Source: Larus michahellis
Lineage: Eukaryota; Chordata; Aves; Charadriiformes; Laridae
Reading direction: 5' to 3'
DNA length: 64,000 nucleotides
Assembly (NCBI RefSeq): GCF_964199755.1
Contig: NC_133896.1
Location: 87,652,215 to 87,716,214 of the forward strand
The translations under genes were made by a program, and so were the position numbers. The notes beneath the pieces are model-generated. The model was not told the DNA's origin, searched no databases, and saw only the letters and a list, made by a program, of their open reading frames with translations. Position 1 is the stretch's first letter. Each line of letters opens with the position of its first letter. This document shows, piece after piece, positions 12,290 through 24,020 of this stretch.

Positions 12290-13539
12290 AACCAAAACAC
12301 CCCGGTCCACTAAAACTTAACGGTGCTGTGTCTGAAACCCAGCCCGGCGCCCCGCTTGCAGGCTTCGGATGCGGTGGGAGAGATGAAGCCCACGCGGGAA
12401 GCGAGGAAACCACGGCACGAAGAGGGTGACAGCGGCAGGGCAGCGGCTGGGACCCTCCGCCGGCGGGGCCGGGCAGGGCTGCGGGATCCCGCCGGCACGC
12501 CTCGTTCCCCTATTGTTAAATCAGCAACAGAGACAGTTAAAAGAATTCAAAAGACCTAAAATCAAAACGTTGTCGAGATCTTTGTAAAGCAAAGCAAAGC
12601 AAGGAAAAAAAAAAACAACAACCAAGAAGAAAAAACCCCACCAAACTGAAACCAAGCCAACAAAACCCCCCAAAATAAAAGCTTAGGACGCAACGCAGCA
12701 GACTGAGCTGTTGCTCGGATTTTCCTCCACGACGCTCCCACCACGGAGGGAATGAACCTTTTTTTTTTCCCCTGCAATGTCTCTTAGCTTTTCTGCAGAA
12801 GGCAGCAATCCCGTATCTCTGCGCTAGGCCTTGTACAACATCCTAAAACAGTGCAGCGTGAAATAAAGGGTATGCCCAAGATTGAGATATTCTGACTGAC
12901 ATTTATTTTATTTTAAAACTGCATCTTTAAATACAGCGGGCACAAATTAGACCCGAGATAATGCAAAGTCAGTAACAGCAGCAGCTTTTCTAGCCAGGCA
13001 TTGTCTTTATGTCTGGTTTACCCAGTGCTTCGTAAAATGGATTAAACAGAACGATCCCTCGGTGAATCTAAGCGATGTGATAAACCACAGTGACAAAATA
13101 TGACCGTACCATTCTCTACATGGTACCTCCGGATTATTTTATGATGGTACGTTCCCCGGTTATTACCTCTACTCATGACTAACGACCGCGGGGTTGGCTG
13201 CCAGGATTAAAATGCACAATCTAACCCAGGGAAAGTCTTACATCCCAGGACTAACCTTCCTCTTCACAAACAGTAAAACATGCAGAGTTCAGGAGGTGTA
13301 GCGATAAACTCTCATTACAAATTGTGGCACGGGAGCAACGCATATATTTTTAAATAAACGGCGTGATTATTTATACAGAATTGGTATGATTTCAGCAACC
13401 TTGTCTTTTAAATACAATTCGGGGGCCCTGAATATTACGCATTCAGTTACTTGGGAGGCAAAGGGCAGGCAGGGACGTTCGGGCTGATCACATTTGGGTA
13501 ATTTTATTGTCATTTTTTTTTTAGAATTAAGGCAGTACA
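12290..13539. other. Noncoding DNA with a small CpG patch
   Basis: A CpG-richer patch spans about 12330-12500, followed by A-rich low-complexity sequence (12580-12680) and then AT-rich complex sequence. No exon or RNA gene was recognised. The 700-base open frame on the minus strand that starts in the next island and ends here is not protein-like. Confidence 0.4.
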
Positions 13540-15125
13540 AAACGAAAGGAGACGAGAAGCAGGAGCAGCCGGCCGCTCCAGACGAGCAGCAGGCGGACAT
13601 CCTCGCCATTTTAAACACTCGCCACGCAGGCCCCGGTTCTCCCGCGTTCAAAAAAAAGGAAAGAAAAAAAAAAAAAAAAAAAAGGTCAGCGGAGGATGGG
13701 ATTACACCAAATGGTAATAAAGGCATTAATTTGGGGACTGCGAAGGGGCCGAGTAAGCGCCGAGGGAGCGAAGTGGTTTCTCCCCGCCGCCCCCTTCCCG
13801 CCCGGCTGCGGAGCGCGGCCCCGGGGGGGGCCGGTCCTGCCCGCGGGGGTCCCCGCAAAGGCTGGGCGATGTGAGACGGGGGGAGAGAAGTGGGATGCGA
13901 CAGACCTTCGGGCGGCGACACCGCCGCTGGGCTGCCGCACGGACGGACAGGCGACCGCAGCCCCGCACCGCGCCCGCGCAGCGAGAGCGCTGCCGTTTCA
14001 CAGAGCCGAAAAGTTGAAAAAAAAAAAAAAAAAATTGTAATAAGCGCTGTGGGGGAGGGAATCGCCACCCCTTCGAGTCTTTATTTCCAGGCAAGAAAGA
14101 AGCCTATCACACAGCCCGACAGAGGGGGAGAGAAGACCCCAAATAAAGATGTCTGCGTGCTGCCCTCAGGCTCTCCCCCCTCTTATGGCGGGCGGGGGAA
14201 AGGCGGGGGGGGGACGGACAGGACAGGACAGCAGGGCGACGAGCCCCCGCCTCGCCAGCCCGTGTCCCCGCCGACCGGGGCCCGCTCGCCCTCCCGCGGC
14301 ACCCCAGGGCGGTGACAGCCCGCAGGTTCCCCTCGTCGGCCCGCAGGAAAAGGGCGGACTGGCGGCGGCCGCGTCATGTCCGTGCGGCCGGAGGAGGAGC
14401 GGGAGGGGGACGGGGGGCGGGCGACGACGGGGACATCTGCCTGCGCTCCTCGGCACGCACAGCGCCCGGGAGGGGGGAACCGGGGGCGGCAAGGAAAGGC
14501 GGAGAGAGAAAATGGAGAAAGGCGAGGGGAAGGCGGGCCGCGGGCCGGCTGCCACCTGGGCCCGGCGGCCGCGCCAGCGCTCGGCGGCTGCATGGAGGCA
14601 GGCGGGGCGGGCTGGGCAGCTGGGACCCGGGCGAGAGGAGCGGCGAGCCTTTCTTTTCCGCCTCCGAAGGCGGACCGGGGGGCCGGGCTGGCACCGCGAC
14701 GACCCGAGCATCGTGCCGAGGGGGGGAGCGAACGAGCCGCCTCCCCAGCCCTCCAACCCGGCCGCGCCTCCACAGGCCGGGAGCGGGGGGGGAGGGGGGG
14801 TTCCGCCGCTCCGTCCCGGCTCTCCGCAGCCGGCGCTCAGTCAGAAGCCGCTGGGGACGGGGTGGGAAGCCCAGGCCGGGCCGGAGGACAGCGGCACTCG
14901 GTCGGCAGGACCGCGCTTCCGCTCGGCCCCTCACGGAGGCTAACGGGGCCGCCAGGGGGAAGGGGTAAACCGGACCCTTTTCCAGAACGTTCTCCGCGCT
15001 CTGACTGACAGGCCGTCGGGCGGAGGGCGCCCTCTGCTGCCGCCCGGCGAGCAGGCCGACCCCGGATCCGGTCGCCCCGCCCCCGGATCCGGTCGCCCCA
15101 ACCTGCCGGGGTGGCGAGAACAAGG
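13540..15125. promoter_or_regulatory. Large orphan CpG island
   Basis: About 1.6 kb of dense CpG, flanked on both sides by AT-rich DNA, is the largest CpG island in the upstream half. A YY1-like core (CGCCATTTT, 13604-13612) lies at its left edge. Overlapping open frames of 196-264 codons occur in several frames on both strands, as expected for stop-poor GC-rich DNA, and none looks like a protein. Its size suggests a promoter of an unannotated, probably noncoding, transcript or a regulatory island of the WNT7B domain about 20 kb downstream. Transcription direction cannot be told. Confidence 0.5.
15061..15099. repeat. 18-bp tandem duplication in CpG island
   Basis: CCCGGATCCGGTCGCCCC occurs twice, at 15061-15078 and 15082-15099, separated by GCC, giving a 21-base period. 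Each copy contains the palindrome CCGGATCCGG. The identity of the copies suggests a recent duplication or selection on a binding site. Confidence 0.85.
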
Positions 15126-16009
15126 AGGGGGAAGCCGTTACCCTTAAAAATGGAAAATGTAATCATTTTGGTGGGGCGAGGAATCATCTTTCAAAGCTGA
15201 TCGGGCACCCTACAATATATATCCCCCCTCCCCGCGTATAATTTTTGTCAGGATTTTGTCAAGATTCTTTTATTTACAGCCCGGGCGTTTTAAGGCAAAA
15301 GTGCTGAGCTGCCGAGTAAAATTAAAAGTTGAGGTCAACCCAGCTGACGAACGCGACGTAGATTTTGTTTTGTTTTGTTTTGTTTTCATTTCGTTTTAAA
15401 AGCGCGTGCCCATTTTACCATCGCTGTGTGGTGGTTTGTAGTTCCATTAAAAAGCTCCCAATGTCAGATCGCAAATGCCGAAAACGTAAATCCAGCTTGT
15501 CTAATCCAGAGTTTAAAATATTCTTGTGATGTCACAAAATGATGGCTTATAAAATATTTTCATTTAATTAGGAAGCACTAAGAGGATTTCTGCAAGAAAA
15601 AAAAAAAAGGCGAGGAAGCTCTGTTTGAATTATTTATGTGCTGTGAACTATCCTGATTGCCACTGAAGCTTTTCAAGTACAAAAAGAGCAGGCTTTCCTC
15701 GCTTTTCATTTTTAGGCTCTAATTCTTTAATTATTCAGGCATGCAAATTCCTGTGAACGGGGATTAATTATGCAGGTAATCAAGGTTTTATTCCAAGTTT
15801 ACTTTTAAAAAGCGAAGATTAGCCGATGCTATGTACAGTGTTGCTGACACTGCGTTCATGCGCTGAAATACTACTTTGAGGTATGATAATGGTTTGGGAT
15901 TTCGTGAAAGTAAAAAGGGGCGCAGATGGATTCGTGCCTGGCGTGAAGCGAGGAACGCCATCCATGTCAGCAGCAGTGTGGCCACCTGGGAGAACCCTCT
16001 GTCCTGCAA
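15126..16009. promoter_or_regulatory. Candidate noncoding regulatory element
   Basis: This is AT-rich, non-repetitive sequence between the large CpG island and the CR1 cluster. It includes a TTTTG pentamer run (about 15364-15386), a CRE-like TGATGTCA near 15525, a perfect POU octamer ATGCAAAT at 15741-15748 and TAATTA homeodomain cores on both sides of the octamer (about 15728 and 15764). The mix of motifs without an open frame fits an enhancer, but only alignment to other birds would establish it. Confidence 0.35.
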
Positions 16010-16120
16010 GGGAGGAGGATGAGGGAGCTGGGATTGTTTAGCCTGGAGAAAAGGAGGCTGAGGGGAGACCTTATTGCTCTCTACAGCTACCTGAAAGGAG
16101 GCTGTAGCCAGATGGGGGTC
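16010..16120 (+). mobile_element. Older CR1, part 1 (interrupted)
   Basis: The sequence around GGGATTGTTTAGCCTGGAGA is the late ORF2 region of a CR1 element; in one frame it reads [20 protein letters not shown], which matches the CR1 C-terminal coding region. It breaks off at 16120, where a second CR1 in the opposite orientation begins, and resumes at 16545. It is the host element of a nested insertion and is not functional. Confidence 0.85.
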
Positions 16121-16544
16121 ACAGAATCACAGAATGGTAGGGGTTGGAAGGGACCTCTGGAGATCATCTTGTCCAACCCCCCTGCCAGAGCAGGGTCACC
16201 TAGAGCAGGTTGCACAGGAACGCGTCCAGGCGGGTTTTGAATGTCTCCAGAGACGGAGACTCCACCACCTCTCTGGGCAGCCTGTTCCAGTGCTCTGCCA
16301 CCCTCAGGGTAGAGAAGTTCCTCCTCATGTTTAGGCGGAACTTCGTATGTTCAAGTTTGTGCCCATTACCTCTTGTCCTGTTGCCAGGCACCACTGAAAA
16401 GAGCCTGGCCCCATCCTCCTGACACCCACCTTTTAAATATTTATAAGTGTTGATAAGGTCCCCATTCAGTCATCTTTTTTTCCAGACTGAAGAGACCCAA
16501 ATCCTTCAGCCTTTCTTCATAAGAGAGATGTTCCAGTCTCCTAA
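16121..16544 (-). mobile_element. Younger CR1 inserted in older CR1
   Basis: Read on the minus strand this is the last 424 bases of a CR1: the end of ORF2 ([20 protein letters not shown], later [20 protein letters not shown]) followed by the 3' untranslated end, whose terminal units appear on the + strand as ACAGAATCACAGAATGG. It is 5'-truncated. The bases GGGTC occur on both sides (16116-16120 and 16545-16549), consistent with a short target duplication. It resembles the 3' half of the CR1 at 29195 closely and is less decayed than the element it interrupts. Confidence 0.9.
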
Positions 16545-16820
16545 GGGTCAGTCCCTTCTCCCAAGTAAGAGGCGATAGGACAAGAGGAAATGGCTTCAGG
16601 TTGCACCAGGGGAGGTTTAGGTTGGATATTAGGAAAAATTTCTTCGCAGAAAGGGTTATCAAGCATTGGAACAGGCTGCCCGGGGGGTTGAGTCACCATC
16701 CCTGGAGGTATTTAAGAGATATGTAGGTGTAGTGCTGAGGGACATGGTTTAGTGGTAACTTGGCAGTGCTAGGTTAATGGTTGGACTTGATATCTCAAAC
16801 GTCTCTTCCAACTAAAAAGA
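16545..16820 (+). mobile_element. Older CR1, part 2
   Basis: The older CR1 resumes at GGGTCAGTCCCTTCTCCCAA and continues through the segment around GGAGGTTTAGGTTGGATATT to the 3' end (TGGTTGGACTTGATATCTCA, then CTCTTCCAACTAAA). Its expected terminal octamer repeat has been replaced by the CT-rich microsatellite that follows. Together with 16010-16120 it gives a decayed, 5'-truncated element of another subfamily than the insert. Confidence 0.85.
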
Positions 16821-16968
16821 TTCTTCTCTTCTCTTCTCTTCTCTTCTCTTCTCTTCTCTTCTCTTCTCTTCTCTTCTCTTCTCTTCTCTTCTCTTCTCTT
16901 CTCTTCTCTTCTCTTCTCTTCTCTTCTCTTCTCTTCTCTTCTCTTCTCTTCTCTTCTCTTCTCTTCTC
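16821..16968. repeat. (TTCTC)n microsatellite
   Basis: About 29 nearly perfect copies of the pentamer TTCTC start directly at the 3' end of the older CR1. CR1 elements end in short repeats of an ATTCTATG-type unit, so the array probably grew from that tail. The strand is purely pyrimidine on + and purine on -, and open frames over it give meaningless EEKRR or LLFSS repeats. Confidence 0.95.
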
Positions 16969-19900
16969 CCTTTCTTTTCCAGTGATTTGCACAAAACGGG
17001 GTCCCACAGCCTGTGCTGTGAAGAAGCAGGGAGGTCAGAGTCTGGGATTGGGATGAGTGAGCTCGGAGCAAGAGGCAGGAGGAAGACCCTTAATTTTACC
17101 ATTTTGTACAGCTGAGCTGGCCCCACTCAGGGGTGCCACCTGCTGCCTTTGGTGGTCTGTCCCCTCCAGGAAAGTGCTGCCTTCATTACACAGCTTCGTG
17201 GTGCTTTATTTCGCTGCCCCGTTCCCACTTACCTGCCTGGTGCTTGGACACCGACATGGCGTTGAGTGTCTTGGTTTGGGTGCCAAAGCACACAAATCTA
17301 GCGGTGGCAGGCCCTAACACGGAGAAGCTCAACTTCTGTGCAGAAACGCTGCTTACTACCATTTAATAGATGGTGCTGTCAGAAGTACTGCTAAATAACA
17401 CCAAGAGTGAGCACCTTTTACACCTCTAAAAATTTTTGCACCTGCAATCACACTTAGATACTTCAATTAGCAATCCCTCGTTCAAAGCTGGCAGTTATAC
17501 TGCTGTACTTTCCAGATACGCAAGTGCTGTTGTGTCTTTTTAGTGCAACTATTAGTACGACTAATTCCAGTAGAACTCTAATTTGTTACAAAAGACTTTC
17601 TCCTGACCCTTCAGACTAATCTATTTTAATGCAGAGCGTAAGTCCCCGAAAATAGCGAGGCTGAGGCCCTGCCAGGCTGACGCCATCCTGCCCAGGGCCT
17701 TCCACGGCGCCATCTTGCGTGAGGCGGCTGGGGGGAAGGTGGCCGGCACCTGTTTCAAGGGTCGCTTATGAGCTGTCGATCACTTCGAGATACCAGTGAG
17801 TTTGAAAGTCAAGATTTGTGGATTGGCCTGTTTTGGATGCTGCTTAATCACGATCAGTCACTTCCATCAGTTGAAGAAATAAAGCCGTACCCTACGAAAG
17901 GCTCTTTTGGAGTTGGAGAAAGGGAGTTGTTGTATGCCTCTGTTACTTTATTCATGGTCCAAGGAGAAGAAAATTTGGTTAATTTTAAATGCCAGAGGAT
18001 TATTTTAAAATGTTAGGACAAGATTTAGAGGTCCGTGGAATGGGCAGCCCGAGTCCTTTGGAGGCCTCGTGACTCTTTCATCTTTCTCCCCCACCCCAGA
18101 ATTCCCGTTCCACTCCAATTGTTCGAGGCACCCTCTGGGCAGCAGGGAGGGGTCCAAACCATTAAAAAAAGCTGTTTTTTTTCAGGCTGGCAAAAATGCA
18201 CTACAGCATCTGTCTCATGCACACACAGCAACTAACAAAACCTCGTAGCTTCTCCCTGCCAAAGTAACTTCCTCAGGCCTCCCTCAACAGCCGCTCCTTA
18301 AAGCAGGAAAAGGAAAACCCAAACCCTACCCACCTTTCACCCACCAACTGATCTGCTGGCGGATATCCAAAAGGAGAAATGGACCTCTTACTTTCATTGG
18401 CGTTTAATTTTTTTAACTCCATGACGAGGGTGGTAATTAAGCAGCATTTACAGCATGGCAGTTCTGACAATGTTAGAAGGAAAAGACAGTGTGGGGGATA
18501 CCAGTACAGCAGGGGAAAAGTCTATGCATTTTGTAACCAGCCACATTCAGTTAGATGAACATCATGCTACAATTAATTATGTAGAAAGTGATACAGAAAA
18601 TATTTATAGTAAATATAAATTTACTACTTAGAAACAGTAAGTAGCCTTCTCAAAGAATAGAAATAGTAACGCTCGTACTAATCAGTATTAGCATTAGTAT
18701 TAGCATAGTGGTTTTCAGCCAGCTTGAAGGAAGACATCCTGTTATGAACAAAACCTACAAGTTCAAGTTCATACTTTGTTCTGAAGATAACTTGTGCAAT
18801 ATAAGAAAAGCTGCTTAGAAAAGGAAGATGATTAAAAGAAATCATGACTAGAGAACCTGCATGCGTGCATCTTCTGGTGACATTTACTTGAGATAGGAAA
18901 GAAGAGGAGAGAGAGACAAATTAAGCTCACCAAAAAATCTGATTCACCCCCTTATTTTTTCAAGACGTGATGAATGTGAAGAAGGAAAAAAAGCCTATCG
19001 TAAGAATGCACACAAAGGAGAAAACTATCAGCACTTAGTAATGGGATTAAGACATTTTATTTACTTCACTGTAACAATAAGGTATCATATATTGTCCTGC
19101 TTTTAGGACAGTTTACAGATGGTTTATAGAATGCCCACACTCAGGGCATGCAAGCCATAGGGTTGCCTGCTGTGCTGTAGTTACATCAACATAGCCATCA
19201 CGGTGCAAATCCTTTGTAGATACTGTAGTACTGGTGTGACTTCTGAAGAAACTTCCTGCCTAGGGACAAAAGGGGTGGGGGAATCAGACATCTCCTCTTC
19301 TCCCTTATGTTGCATTCAGTTTCTCAAAGCATTGTTTCTCCTGCCCCAGGCGTGGAAGCCACTTCCAGCTTTGGGTGGCTGGAAGACGAAAGGCTGAGGA
19401 GCTGATCTTCAATTGTATGGAGTGAACAGCAACAGATGGAGGAGTAGGAAACAAATGAATTGTTCCTTCCCTTTCTGGATCTCTCTCTGGATTTAATTAT
19501 CCAGTGATTTTGTAGCTGTCAACTGATGGATGTGCAGTCTACCAGTGCCTGCTGGCTAATCCACTTTTGGGCTATATTAGATTGGTTGAAAAATGATTGA
19601 ATTAGAATAATATTCTGCTGTAACATAAAACAATACTGGGAGAATGAGGAAGTCTATGGAAAAATTATTATTGGTATCAACAGAAGAAACTGAGTTTCAA
19701 TTTCTAAGGGGTAAATCTGAGTTTCAGTTGCATTAGTGCAGCACCACAGAAAGAGTTGGGCTTGGTCTTGTGAGACTGAGAATTACATAAAAGAAAAAAT
19801 GAGAGACAGAAAAAAATAGCAAAAAAATAATAGAATATATGGTCGTGTGGTTTGCTAGGAATCCAAAATAGAGGTTATTGAATTTGTTTTGTGTGGTCAG

Positions 19901-20524
19901 TAGCATCTTGTAAATCCAGATGCAGAACAGAGAGAGTGGTAAAACAGTAACAACTGGAGAAAGATAAATGGGAAGTTGTAAACCTATCAAAAGAAATACA
20001 GGAGAGCTCCTTTAAATGAGTACTTGAGGTTTACATAGCTGGAGATTTGTCTTATGCCATGAGAGTTCTGTGTGTGAAGTTTGTATTCAATGAATCTTGC
20101 TTAAATGAATAAAAAATAAAAAACAACACCAAAACCCAGAATGGTGCATAAACCCGAGTGTGTCTTGACACTCTGTCCATTCTCACACTCTTACCTCTGA
20201 GTAATGGTTTACTCTTAAAGCAGTGATTTGGAGTTGATCCCTGAGTAAAATGAGGGATTCTCTCTATATCTTAAAGTCCAAGGAAACTTGTTTAGTATAT
20301 ATGTCTTTTTAATATTTTGTACTTGCTGCAACAAACACACTGTGTGAAAATTGTTTCTGCATAAATGGTACGCCTTTATCATCCTCAATTGTTTCCTCTT
20401 AGATATATCTGCATACCAGTATAACCATTATCTTGACTGAATTGACCGTGACTCAGTCTACTGTTCCATTTTCTCTAAGTAACTGGAAAAAGAAAGTATT
20501 TTTTCAGACTGACTGTTTGCATAC
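16969..20524. other. Intergenic noncoding DNA
   Basis: I recognise no gene. A CpG-richer patch of about 120 bases at 17640-17760 with two YY1-like sites is listed separately. The remainder is AT-rich with only short chance frames. Confidence 0.45.
17681..17717. promoter_or_regulatory. Paired YY1-like motifs in a local GC patch
   Basis: CGCCATCCTG (17681-17690) and CGCCATCTTG (17708-17717) lie 27 bases apart in the same orientation; the second is the reverse complement of CAAGATGGCG, the YY1 core. YY1 sites of this form are typically found within tens of bases of transcription starts and give transcription in the direction of the ATGGCG strand, here the minus strand. No exon can be recognised. 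Confidence 0.35.
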
Positions 20525-20745
20525 TGAGAAATAGAATAAAATGGAATAGCATAGAATATTTCCATTGGAAGTGACCTTAAATGATCATCTAGCCCAACTG
20601 CCTGACCACTTCAGGGCTGACCAGAAGTTAAAGCATGCCAAATGCCTCCTAAACACTGACAGGCTTGAGGCATCAACCACTTCTCTAGGAAACCTGTTCC
20701 AGTGTTTCTGGAAACTTCAGTGCTCTTAGGAAAGATATGCAAATT
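20525..20745 (-). mobile_element. CR1 LINE, 3'-end fragment
   Basis: On the + strand the order is decayed tail repeats, then TTCCATTGGAAGTGACCTTA, ATCATCTAGCCCAACTGCC and further on CCTGTTCCAGTG, which is the 3' end of a CR1 read from the minus strand. It is more diverged than the element at 16121 and carries only 3'-terminal sequence. Confidence 0.85.
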
Positions 20746-23700
20746 ATCATTTTTGTATCCAGTGTTTATGAAGGGAGTAGAAATGGCCACTGAAAGCAGA
20801 GGCCTTGTACTTCCACAAAATTCCCTGAACCAGCCAAGAGTGATTCAGGGAATATCAGTATATCTCACAAGATACATATGGTGTCTGCAAAAGGTAAGCC
20901 TGATCTCCGTACTTGTTTCTGTCCCTGGGTAATTTTTCCTTGTTTCACGCATATAGACAGATAAAGAAAAGAAGGTGGTGAGAACACCACCAGCAGTATT
21001 GCCTGTGAGAAGCAACAACTGATGCAGTCACTAGCACATACAGATGACACCTTCAGAAGTGCCTTCATTACAAATTGTGCAAGTGGCCAGTATCCACCCT
21101 TTATGTCAGAAAGTATTAACAATCTTGTCAGTAATAACCTTAAAACCACCCTGTTGCTTTTTGCAAGCCACGAAGAGCAAGGTCTAGCTCACAGTTCTGG
21201 CATTTCCCATTCAGCAAAACTGGTGGAAACATCCGAAGAAAGTGGTATATTTATATCCTTTGGCTTTGTTATTGCTTCTTTTGTATCACCCAAAGCTACT
21301 GCCATAATTTTAGGTTTTGCATCATTAATAATACCACTGCGGTCTTTCATAGCACAATGAGCAGATAGCAAAGCACACAGAGAAGGAACTAGCACGAATG
21401 TCCCCATCTTCTCGCTGAGGCAGGAGGCACAGGGGTGGAAATGACTCACATAAAGTCATTCTGTAGGCCAGTGATTCAGTAAGACTAGTCACATAAAATC
21501 CATTATACTCAAATTTCCTTAATGTTCTGACAAACTACACAAACAATGACTAGCTGAAGTAACCTGTGACAAAGAACTAAAAGGCAGAAGGCGCCCACTT
21601 ACCAATTGTTAGATTTCTATGGGTAAGGTTTGCATTATTTCACTACATTATCAGCAGGATGCCTTGACAGACAAATAATGTAATACACTTAAAACAACTG
21701 GAACTGAGTTGGTCTGTCAGCATCTACAAGGAAGACCATTCAGAAAAGCCATGCTAGTCTGAAGGAGAGCGGTAACAGGGTCTAAATTCAAAAAGGGAGC
21801 TATTGCCATGGAAATTATTAGTGGAAACAAGGTCTTGTGGATTCCAGAAATACTACATATGCTGTAGGATTATGCTCTTGAACCTAGCTTTCATTTTTAT
21901 TTTCAAAATATAGTTGTTACAAATAAATTCTTAGAAATACCAAAGAAATGCTGTGTTTCTTGTATGTTTTTGATACAATTGTTCCTTTTACCAAGGTACT
22001 TTTCTTCCATTTGGTTCCAGAATCTTTCTTTCCTTCACTCCTATTCTGATTAACACATCTCTTCTCTTATCGCTGTCTGCTGACTCTCTTCTGTGCAACA
22101 TGTTTCTCTTATATCACTGTTCTTTCCCAATTTCTCTGGAAATTGCTACCTTACCTTTTCTGTTCTCTTACAGTCTTTTTTTGTCAATGTGTAAGTAGGT
22201 ATAATAGTCACCCTTAACGGCCTTTCAATACTTATTATCCCGTATTGAACTCTTCCAAAGCACGCACTTATCCTACATACAGAAAACAGATTGCTCTGTA
22301 TTATGAGATCAAAAAGTAAGATTTAGAGGGCAGTCTCTGCAAGAATGCAGTTCTAAGGAATGACAGACAATTAACATTTGGTTTCCACATTACAAAGGAA
22401 AAATACCCATACAACAATAGGAAAGTTGCAAAGAAATGTCTAGAAAATTGCATGTCTTTTTTTTTTTTTTTTGATTGCCAAAAGTAAATGGACACCTACA
22501 GCTGTCAGCTAACAGAGGGGGTTCCCCCTTACTTTTATGCCCCATTGATTGTGAGAGACATTGTAGACAAAGCAGGACATTGCCTGTAGAATCAAACCAA
22601 GTTATGACTTTCTAAAAGGAGAAAAAAGGGAGTGAAAAAATATAATAAGGAAGCATTTAGCCAAGAGCCTGTGTTTGGTAATAGCAATAAATACGTTCTC
22701 AGTTTACGGCTCATGGAGACTCGGTAGACAATAGCGTTAACAATTAACTGTTGTATGATAGATCTCTGTTATACCAATCAAAGAGTCAAAGGCAGAAGAC
22801 CGTATTAGCTCCGGCACACACATAAACAAGCCCATAATGATTCTGTGAATAAAGCTTTCTATCACTTTAGAGGGAATAATTTACTCAGCATAAAAGTCTC
22901 CTTCAACCAGAGACCCTGCAGACAAAATGTGGTGAGGAATGTCCAACAGAGTGGTACTAGATTTCAGGGCTATACTCTGGATTTGGAAGGATGTTGGGGA
23001 CTAATCATTTAAGGCTGGTAGTCAGCAATTTTGCGTTGTGATGCCAGCCTCCGGAGGAGGAGAACGACTAATAGATAATGGAGGAAACAGGAGACAGTCT
23101 AGCGGTCAGGATTCCTAGGTTCTTGACGGCGTTTGTTCTCTAGCTAGACCAGACAATAGACAGCCATTACAAATAGGGAGAATTATTGTTGGCTTTCGTG
23201 CATTGTCATATATACAGAGACCATATCAAGACATTTCCTGGTGTGAATTACATTACATTTGTATTGAAGCATTTTCCTTCTTAGGACCCTATGAGTGAAC
23301 ATAGCTACATACAGCTACTCTTTTTTGTATAAAAAATCTCCATGGACAGATGACATTGCCTCACCATTTCTTACTAACACCAGTAGCATTCATTATTAAT
23401 GTTTATGTAATAGTATCATGTAAAGGTCACAAAGTTAGTCTCCAATTTGCCAACTCTTGTAGGAAGGTGTAGAAAAAAGCCATTGTCTGTACCCAAAGAG
23501 GACTGAAAGAATTTCATTTATACCCTGGTTTGAAATCTGTCCATCCTTCAGGAACTGTTTATACTTTCTCCAAAGATGTCCCAGTTCTTCACTTTTCTGT
23601 GTGCACAGGTGGAAGCACAGTGGCACTTAGACATTTCCCCCTTTCTTTCAAAAAAGAAGAGAAATTGATTTGAGAAGCCACAGAGAATTAAAGACTCTGT

Positions 23701-23955
23701 GCTGAGGCAGGGTCATGGAGACTTCATTTGCCAAAATCATTAAATAACTGATTTCTGCTCCATGCTTTACCTGTATTGCCACCATGGATGGTAGGTATGA
23801 CAGGAGCCCAGCACCTTACAGGATCTTACAGCATCTTACAGGATTTGTTTTACATCCTTTCTTAGGTAACCTGTCCTCACGCTTTGCAGCTTTCAGGGAG
23901 CACACTCTATGGGGGGAGAGATGGGAGCTATGGCAGCCACACGATGTTTTCAAAT
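20746..23955. other. Intergenic noncoding DNA
   Basis: No gene is recognisable. Overlapping frames at about 21022-21449 (112 codons on +, 86 on -) are longer than their AT-rich surroundings would suggest, but neither resembles a protein I know, and both are bounded by stops without splice or poly-A features. Two near TCF/LEF cores lie at about 22778-22800 (AATCAAAGA and GTCAAAGG). Confidence 0.4.
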
Positions 23956-24020
23956 AATCATAGAATGGTTTGGATTGGAAGAGGCCTTTAAAGGTCATTT
24001 AGTCCAACCCCCGGTGCAGG
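23956..24020 (-). mobile_element. CR1 LINE, short 3' tail
   Basis: ATCATAGAATGGTTTGGATT followed by GGTCATTTAGTCCAACCCCC is the minus-strand 3' terminus of a CR1. Only about 65 bases remain, so it is a severely 5'-truncated copy. Confidence 0.85.

Noticed and set aside
13367..14968. Open frames of 196-264 codons on both strands in the upstream CpG island
   Set aside because: They overlap in many frames, run through poly-A and poly-T tracts and are dominated by Arg, Pro, Gly and Ala. This is what stop-poor CpG-rich DNA gives. No domain is recognisable.
16769..17126. Frames rich in EEKRR or LLFSS repeats
   Set aside because: These are translations of the TTCTC microsatellite.
21022..21449. 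Overlapping 112- and 86-codon frames, a possible processed pseudogene
   Set aside because: Translation of neighbouring frames on the minus strand gave no recognisable protein, and there is no poly-A tail or target duplication.
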